A DNA stretch of 64,000 nucleotides from Candidatus Liberibacter americanus str. Sao Paulo (GTDB lineage Bacteria; Pseudomonadota; Alphaproteobacteria; Rhizobiales; Rhizobiaceae): assembly GCF_000496595.1 (NCBI RefSeq), contig NC_022793.1, forward strand, positions 186,001 to 250,000. Reading direction: 5' to 3'. Under the pieces are notes generated by a model. That model saw only the letters and a list, made by a program, of their open reading frames with translations. It ran no database searches and was not told the DNA's origin. A program made the position numbers and the translations under genes. Positions 58,801 to 64,000 of the stretch are shown here, in pieces. Positions within the stretch are counted from its first letter, which is position 1; each line of letters begins with the position of its first letter.

Positions 58801-59905
58801 TTATTTTTTTATTGCGAGTGCTGCTTTCATAAAATCATCTAAATTGCCATCAAGAACATCTGTAGGGGAACTTTTCTCTATATTTGTGCGTAAATCCTTT
58901 ACCATTTGATATGGCTGTAAAACATATGACCTAATTTGTCTTCCCCATCCAATTTCTGTTTTAGGAGTTTCCTCTAGATTAGTCATTTCCTCACGTTTTT
59001 TTAGTTCTAACTCATAAAGTTTAGCTCTTAACATATTCCAAGCTTTTGCCTTATTTTTATGTTGAGAGCGTTCTTGTTGGCATTGCACAACTATACCTGT
59101 TGGTATGTGAGTAATACGCACCGCTGAGTCTGTCGTATTGACGTGCTGACCTCCAGCTCCTGAAGCTCTATATGTATCAATTCGACATTCTCCCTCATTC
59201 AATTCTATTTTAATTGATTCATCTACAACTGGATAAACCCAAATTGAAGAAAATGATGTATGTCTGCGGGAATTGCTATCATAAGGAGATATTCTTACTA
59301 GCCTATGAACTCCTGTTTCTGTTTTAAGCCAGCCGTAAGCATTATGTCCTTTGATTAGTAAGGTAGCTGATTTTATCCCTGCTTCTTCTCCATCATGTAA
59401 TTCTAGTATTTCTGTTTTAAAATTTCTTCTTTCAGCCCATCTAATATACATCCGTAACAGCATGTTCGCCCAATCTTGGCTTTCAGTTCCTCCTGCACCA
59501 GAGTGTACTTCAAGATAGGAATCATTAGAATCTGCCTCACCAGAAAGTAGAGTTTCAAATTGTTTGCATTCTGCATCTAATTTGAGTTTTTCTAAGTTAT
59601 CTATTGCCTCTTGAAATGTTGCAATATCATCTGATTCTATAGAAAGTTCTAATAGTGTTATGTTATCACAAAGTTTATTTTGTAATTCTTTAATATCAGT
59701 GATCGCATCTTCAAGATGCTGACGTTCTCGCATTAGTGATGTAGCTTTGTCAGCATCTTCCCATATATTTGAATTTTCTGCCTCATAATTTAGAAAATTC
59801 AATCTTTTGATAGCATCATCCCAGTTAAAGAGACCTCCTTAGCAGTTGAATAGCTTTTTTTATCTCGTTAATAGTATTTTGCGTTTCATTATTTAATGGA
59901 GGCAT
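58801..59905 (-). CDS. prfB: Peptide chain release factor 2, with +1 programmed frameshift
   Basis: RF2 releases peptides at UGA and UAA. The zero frame starts at the ATG at 59905 and runs 26 codons (MPPLNNETQNTINEIKKAIQ, then LLRRSL) to an in-frame TAA at 59827-59825. A +1 shift on CTT continues as NWDDAIKRLNFLNYE into the main frame, giving about 367 residues. The GGQ loop (SGAGGQHVNTTDSAVR) and the recognition loop (ISPYDSNSRRHTSF, with SPY as in other Alphaproteobacteria) are intact. The frame from TTG at 59802 alone would lack the start of the N-terminal domain. The stop in the frameshift site is TAA, not the usual TGA. It lies just downstream of mrcA, as in rhizobia. Confidence 0.95.
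59825..59839 (-). promoter_or_regulatory. RF2 frameshift site: AGGAGG TCT CTT TAA
   Basis: On the minus strand an internal Shine-Dalgarno AGGAGG (59839-59834) sits three bases before the CTT slip codon (59830-59828) and the TAA (59827-59825), followed by C. The spacing is identical to E. coli prfB. The stop differs: TAA in place of TGA. Confidence 0.9.
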
Positions 59906-59971
59906 TGTTTAATTCCTTCTTAAACAAATAAATTTTCAATGATTTATTTATTAACAACGTTATGGATAGAT

Positions 59972-62473
59972 TTAGTATAATCCTCCGGATTTAGAATGAA
60001 TTGCTTGATCAGCTTGAGGCGATCTTCTTAATATTTCTTCAGAAGAAGTGTTGTCAGTATCATCAATGACAGTATATTCTGTAAGTGGTCCAGTTCCAGG
60101 TTTAAAAGCTTCGATAATTGTATCTATATCTCCTTTTTTTGCTAACATTCCTGAGCGTTTATTTATAGGAATAAGCCTCATCCCTTTTGGTATTATAAAA
60201 CGTGAAGTAGGAGTGTTTTTAAGCGCATTTTTCATAAAATTATTAAATATAGGAGCTGCAAGACTTCCACCACTTGCATCCAAAGTAGCTGGTATGTCAT
60301 ATCCAATGTATATTCCAGTTACAAGTGTCGGAGTATATCCTATGAACCAAGTATCTCTACGATTGCTGGTTGTTCCAGATTTCCCTGCAATAGGACGATT
60401 GATTTTTATTTTGCCAGCTGCAGTGCCGTTTTTAATAACTCCTTCTAACATAGAATTTATTTGATAAGCTGTCATAGGATCCAATACTTGTTCTCGTTTA
60501 TCAATTATTTCTGGTTCATCCTGTCCATTCCAATTTAGGTAATTACAATCTTCACAAATGCGTTTTTCTTGATTGAATATGGTTTTCCCAAATCTATCTT
60601 GAATACGGTCTATAAACGATGGTTTGATTTGTTTTCCTCCATTTGCAAAAACTGCATAAGCTGAAACCATACGAAGCACAGTTGTTTCTCCAGCTCCTAA
60701 TGACATTGCTGAATTAGTGCGCATTTTATCATAAATGCCAAAGTTTTCTGCGTATTCAGCTAAAACGCTCATTCCCATGTGATGAGCTAGTCGTACTGTC
60801 ATAAGATTACGAGATTTTTCTAGCCCAAAACGTAAAGTAGAGGGGCCAGAAAATGTTTTGTTAGAGTTTTCCGGCTTCCATATTTGTCCAGCTTTGTTAA
60901 CAATTTCTATCGGAGCGTCCATAATTAATGATGCAGGAGTATATCCGCTATCTAATGCCGCAGCATAGACAATTGGTTTAAAACAAGATCCCGGTTGGCG
61001 CATTGCTTGGGTAGTGCGGTTAAATTCTGATTGTGAATGAGAAAAGCCACCTATATTTGCAAGTATTCTACCAGTTCGAGGATCCATTGCGACTAATCCG
61101 CCTTGAACCTTTGGAATTTGACGTAATCTCCATCCTTCTTCATCTTTCTCTACATAAATTACGTCGCCAGGTGATAGAATAAGGCTTGGCTCTGGTTCGA
61201 TTTTTTTATCTTCTGGTAAAGAATTATAAGCCCAACGCATATAATCTGCTGGGATAATGTTTTTTTGATTCTCAGAATTCATTTTACTATTTATATTTGC
61301 TGATGGGCGAATACCAATTGTTACATTAGAATTAGAAACTTCTAAAACAACAGCAATATTCCATTCAGGTACATCATATAATAGTGGCATTGATGATAGG
61401 GAACTTTCCCAGTTTTTCAGACTTATATGCGTTATTGGCCCACGGAATCCCCATTTTTGGTCATAATTCACCAATCCATTTTGCATGGCTAGTCTTGCAT
61501 ATGATTGTAATTCAGGGTTAAGAGATGTGCGCACTGATAATCCGTCTTCGTAAAGTGCTTTTTCTCCATAAAATCCAACTAGCTTACGTTTTACTTCGTC
61601 TGCAAAATATTCAGTGCCAATTAGATGAATTCTATTATTTTTATTGACTACTTTTAGTTCTTTGCTTTTAGCAATAGCGGCTTGTGCATTAGTAATATAT
61701 TCGTTTTCTGCCATACGATCTATAACCCAATTTCGTCTAGAAACTGCAGCTGCGGTTCTTGTAAAAGGATTATAATTGCTTGGACCTTTAGGAAGAGCAG
61801 CTAGATAGGCAGCTTCTTCTATTGTTAGATCGCTTACTGACTTATTAAAGTAAGTCAAAGCTGCACCTGCTATTCCGTATGAATTGAATCCGAAAAAAAT
61901 TTCATTTAGATAAAATTCTAATATTTTCTCTTTATTATAAGCTTTTTCGAGGCGGAAAGATAAAAGTATTTCCTTGATTTTACGATCTATTGTTTGATTC
62001 GAGCTTAAAAGAAAATTTTTAGCTACTTGCTGTGTTATGGTTGACGCTCCTTCAGGACGCCTTCCTTTCCCAATATTTCTTAAATTATGTATTGATGCAC
62101 GAATAATTCCAAATATATCAACGCCTGAATGGTAATAAAAATTTTTATCTTCTGCAGAAACAAATGCATATTTGACGTGAGCTGGAATTGTTTCGATAGG
62201 TGAAAACAATCGATTTTCTTTTGCATATTCTGCTATAAGAGCTCCATTCCCTGCATGTATTCTGGTGGTTACAGGAGGAGAATAAGAATTTAAGACTGCA
62301 TAATCAGGAAGATTCTGAGAAATTTTAGCTATATAAATGCTGATTCCTAACACTACACCTAGAAATGAATAAGTGATAAAACCGAAAAAATATCCAGTTA
62401 AGCTAACTATACGAGGATACATCAGAAACTCTTTGATGTTGACAAAAAAATTATGATCTTTATTTACAATCAA
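59972..62473 (-). CDS. mrcA: Penicillin-binding protein 1A
   Basis: 833 residues, a bifunctional peptidoglycan glycosyltransferase and transpeptidase anchored by one N-terminal helix (about 23-50). The GT51 domain has the catalytic Glu in SAEDKNFYYHSGVD and the GASTITQQVAKNFLL block. The transpeptidase Ser is S496 with K499 in SCFKP; SRN and KSGTT complete the active site, the latter with Ser instead of the commoner Thr in KTG. The ODP-like insert between domains is present. prfB follows 66 bp downstream. The periplasmic amidase gene that precedes mrcA in many rhizobia is missing. Confidence 0.95.
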   Translation of the reverse strand: MIVNKDHNFFVNIKEFLMYPRIVSLTGYFFGFITYSFLGVVLGISIYIAKISQNLPDYAVLNSYSPPVTTRIHAGNGALIAEYAKENRLFSPIETIPAHVKYAFVSAEDKNFYYHSGVDIFGIIRASIHNLRNIGKGRRPEGASTITQQVAKNFLLSSNQTIDRKIKEILLSFRLEKAYNKEKILEFYLNEIFFGFNSYGIAGAALTYFNKSVSDLTIEEAAYLAALPKGPSNYNPFTRTAAAVSRRNWVIDRMAENEYITNAQAAIAKSKELKVVNKNNRIHLIGTEYFADEVKRKLVGFYGEKALYEDGLSVRTSLNPELQSYARLAMQNGLVNYDQKWGFRGPITHISLKNWESSLSSMPLLYDVPEWNIAVVLEVSNSNVTIGIRPSANINSKMNSENQKNIIPADYMRWAYNSLPEDKKIEPEPSLILSPGDVIYVEKDEEGWRLRQIPKVQGGLVAMDPRTGRILANIGGFSHSQSEFNRTTQAMRQPGSCFKPIVYAAALDSGYTPASLIMDAPIEIVNKAGQIWKPENSNKTFSGPSTLRFGLEKSRNLMTVRLAHHMGMSVLAEYAENFGIYDKMRTNSAMSLGAGETTVLRMVSAYAVFANGGKQIKPSFIDRIQDRFGKTIFNQEKRICEDCNYLNWNGQDEPEIIDKREQVLDPMTAYQINSMLEGVIKNGTAAGKIKINRPIAGKSGTTSNRRDTWFIGYTPTLVTGIYIGYDIPATLDASGGSLAAPIFNNFMKNALKNTPTSRFIIPKGMRLIPINKRSGMLAKKGDIDTIIEAFKPGTGPLTEYTVIDDTDNTSSEEILRRSPQADQAIHSKSGGLY

Positions 62474-63143
62474 AAGTCACATTTGTAAAAAAAGCATAAG
62501 ACATCTTAATATAATCTCATATGCTTGATTTTTGAGAAAAACGCAAGCTTTTCCCGTACATAATACAATATTAGACAATTATTTTTAGATTATAAATATA
62601 ATTACAGCTATATTGCTAAATATATTATCATTGTTTAATTTATACAGTGTTACTGTATATGATAAAATTGGTTTATTATTAAATTGTTGATATTCGACTA
62701 GAAGCTTTTTTCATATTGATATATTGCTACACAGAGATTAATAATGATTGGCTAGCTTTTTCTTTTTAGTCAATTTATGCGGTAATGCGTTATTGTTAAA
62801 GTTAAGGTTTATCTTGGATCATAATGTCTGAGAACATTGATTTTAACCTGAAATCTGTTTTTTTATTGTTTTTTCTATCTTCTATTTTTATTAGTTGATT
62901 AGGATAATTTTCGCCGGATATCTAATAAATGATGTCTTTGGATATAGTTATAAGTTAGTTTATCTCATGTCGCATGAAAGTTGTTTGAGTTATATGGTTC
63001 ATTCGGATATGGATGACTTGAGTTTTACGCTAAGTGCGTATCTGGGATCTACGTATTTTTATCATCAAGTGCTGTCAATCTTGTTTTTCTGGATTTTTTA
63101 CTGATACAGATTACCAAAGATTGAAGCTGGGGAGAGAGAAGTA
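62474..63143. promoter_or_regulatory. Divergent mrcA/rne control region
   Basis: 670 bp between divergent starts. It is likely to contain a long 5' leader for rne, since RNase E genes are commonly controlled through their leaders; GGGGAGAGAGAA just before the rne ATG is the ribosome site. An inverted repeat TATACAGT-GTT-ACTGTATA lies at 62641-62659. No amidase remnant and no RNA gene were recognised; a 69-codon open frame at 62895-63104 has no family features. Confidence 0.4.
62641..62659. repeat. Inverted repeat, possible operator
   Basis: Perfect 8-bp arms TATACAGT and ACTGTATA around GTT, 168 bp upstream of the mrcA start. It has the size and symmetry of a dimer-binding site, but no regulator can be assigned. 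Confidence 0.35.
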
Positions 63144-64000
63144 ATGGCAAATAAGATGCTTATTGATGCTTCGCATACTGAGGAAATACGCGTTGTTGTC
63201 TTGCGAGATAATCGCGTTGAAGAGATTGATTTTGAATCTGAACATAAGAAACAAATCAAAGGAAATATTTACCTAGCGAAGGTTACACGTGTTGAACCTT
63301 CTTTACAAGCAGCTTTTGTGGATTATGGAGGGAACCGTCATGGATTCTTGCCTTTTCCTGAGATTCATCCAGATTATTATCAAATACCCTTTTCGGATCG
63401 TCAGTTTGCCTCAAAGGTTTCGAATGAGGTTCATGAAAATTCTGATATTATTGAAAATGATGTCTCAGAAACTGATGTGTTAAATAATTCTGTAAATGAA
63501 CAAATAGAAGCTGAATCTATGACTGTTGATTTATCTATAGAAGATGAAACTACAAGTGAAAATTTAAATAATAATACGATATCTGATCGTGAAGAGATTA
63601 AAAATGATTCTTTCAATAATGAACCCAATAAATTGCGAAGACAGTATTGTATTCAGGAAGTTATAAAAAATCGCCAGATTATATTAGTTCAAATTGTTAA
63701 AGAAGAGCGTGGTAATAAAGGTGCTGCTGTTACTACATATTTATCTTTGGCTGGAAGATATTCTGTATTAATGCCTAATACATCTCGAGGAGAGACTATT
63801 TCGAGGAAAATAAAGAATCCTGTTGACAGAAAACATCTAAAAGAAATTGCGCGTGATCTTGAAGTTCCTTCGGGAATGGGTGTGATTTTGCGTACAGCTG
63901 GCGCATCTCGTTCTAAAATTGAAATAAAACGTGATTTTGAGTATTTGATGCGTCTTTGGGATAATATGCGTGATCTTGCATTAAATTCTGTTGCTCCTCA
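63144..64000 (+). CDS. rne: Ribonuclease E, N-terminal part
   Basis: The gene continues beyond the window; 285 codons are visible from the ATG at 63144. RNase E is the endonuclease core of the RNA degradosome. It opens MANKMLIDASHTEEIRVVVL and contains the S1 domain pieces KGNIYLAKVTRVEPSLQAAFVDYGGNRHGFLPF. An acidic, Asn/Ser-rich insertion of about 80-90 residues (roughly 95-180) interrupts the S1 domain, as in other alphaproteobacterial RNase E. The sensor region resumes with VQIVKEERGNKGAAVTTYLSLAGRY and RTAGA, matching the 5'-phosphate sensing pocket. Confidence 0.93.
   Translation, partial: MANKMLIDASHTEEIRVVVLRDNRVEEIDFESEHKKQIKGNIYLAKVTRVEPSLQAAFVDYGGNRHGFLPFPEIHPDYYQIPFSDRQFASKVSNEVHENSDIIENDVSETDVLNNSVNEQIEAESMTVDLSIEDETTSENLNNNTISDREEIKNDSFNNEPNKLRRQYCIQEVIKNRQIILVQIVKEERGNKGAAVTTYLSLAGRYSVLMPNTSRGETISRKIKNPVDRKHLKEIARDLEVPSGMGVILRTAGASRSKIEIKRDFEYLMRLWDNMRDLALNSVAP

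Noticed and set aside
59803..59905. prfB as frameshifted pseudogene, or starting only at TTG 59802
   Set aside because: A complete RF2 +1 frameshift site with internal AGGAGG and CTT slip codon is present at the correct spacing.
62895..63104. 69-codon open frame upstream of rne
   Set aside because: Hydrophobic, unlike any known family, no ribosome site; lies in a probable leader.
1..64000. CRISPR arrays, rRNA genes, intact prophage
   Set aside because: No regularly spaced repeats, no rRNA sequence and no phage structural genes were seen.

Overview
The window is a very AT-rich alphaproteobacterial chromosome segment with Rhizobiales gene order and signs of genome reduction. Conserved rhizobial blocks are recognisable (leuS-lptE-holA, ftsK-lolA, murJ/trpS, rimP-nusA-infB-rbfA-rpsO-pnp, rpsB-tsf-pyrH-frr-uppS-cdsA-rseP-bamA-lpxD-fabZ, SRP RNA-dnaX-ebfC-recR, mrcA-prfB). 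Several genes usual in these blocks are absent, and long gene-poor AT-rich gaps lie between blocks. This fits 'Candidatus Liberibacter' (Rhizobiaceae). The broken lipid A block (degenerate lpxD, no lpxA/lpxB after fabZ) together with the very low GC points towards 'Ca. L. americanus', which is reported to lack most LPS genes. The species call is inference.

Layout. 0-3.2 kb: holA (cut by the window edge), lptE, leuS. 3.3-9.1 kb: yggS, a TrcR/DUF1013 regulator, ftsK, lolA and a secreted EEP-fold nuclease-like protein. 9.3-12.1 kb: rnhA, thrB, trpS. 12.14-14.79 kb: an IS1595-like transposable unit that carries a type II restriction-modification pair resembling HinP1I/HhaI (predicted target GCGC), bounded by 20-bp perfect inverted repeats and sitting between murJ and trpS. 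14.9-20.2 kb: murJ, an M29 aminopeptidase, xseA, a GtrA-like protein. 20.4-28.5 kb: translation and RNA-decay operon. 29-32.1 kb: mucR, dapE, dapD, a HIT protein. 32.5-42.2 kb: the long rpsB-to-fabZ run. 42.6-47.7 kb: exported SH3 protein, recF, SRP RNA, dnaX, ebfC, recR. 48-51.2 kb: FAD oxidase, tsaC, tag. 51.4-53.2 kb: gene-poor stretch ending at tRNA-Arg(CCG). 53.5-64 kb: MBL hydrolase, glyQ, a methyltransferase, ispB, nadK, prfB, mrcA and the start of rne.

Three recoding signals stand out. A run of 11 A in dnaX should give both gamma-like and tau-like products. prfB has a complete +1 frameshift site whose in-frame stop is TAA instead of the usual TGA. The transposase is split exactly at an A-AAA-AAC heptamer. 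The other main points are an LpxD that has lost both active-site histidines and its C-terminus, and the transposon-borne restriction-modification operon. Most genes here serve replication, translation, division, envelope assembly and lysine/peptidoglycan precursor synthesis, so the window is mainly core genome with one clear accessory island.
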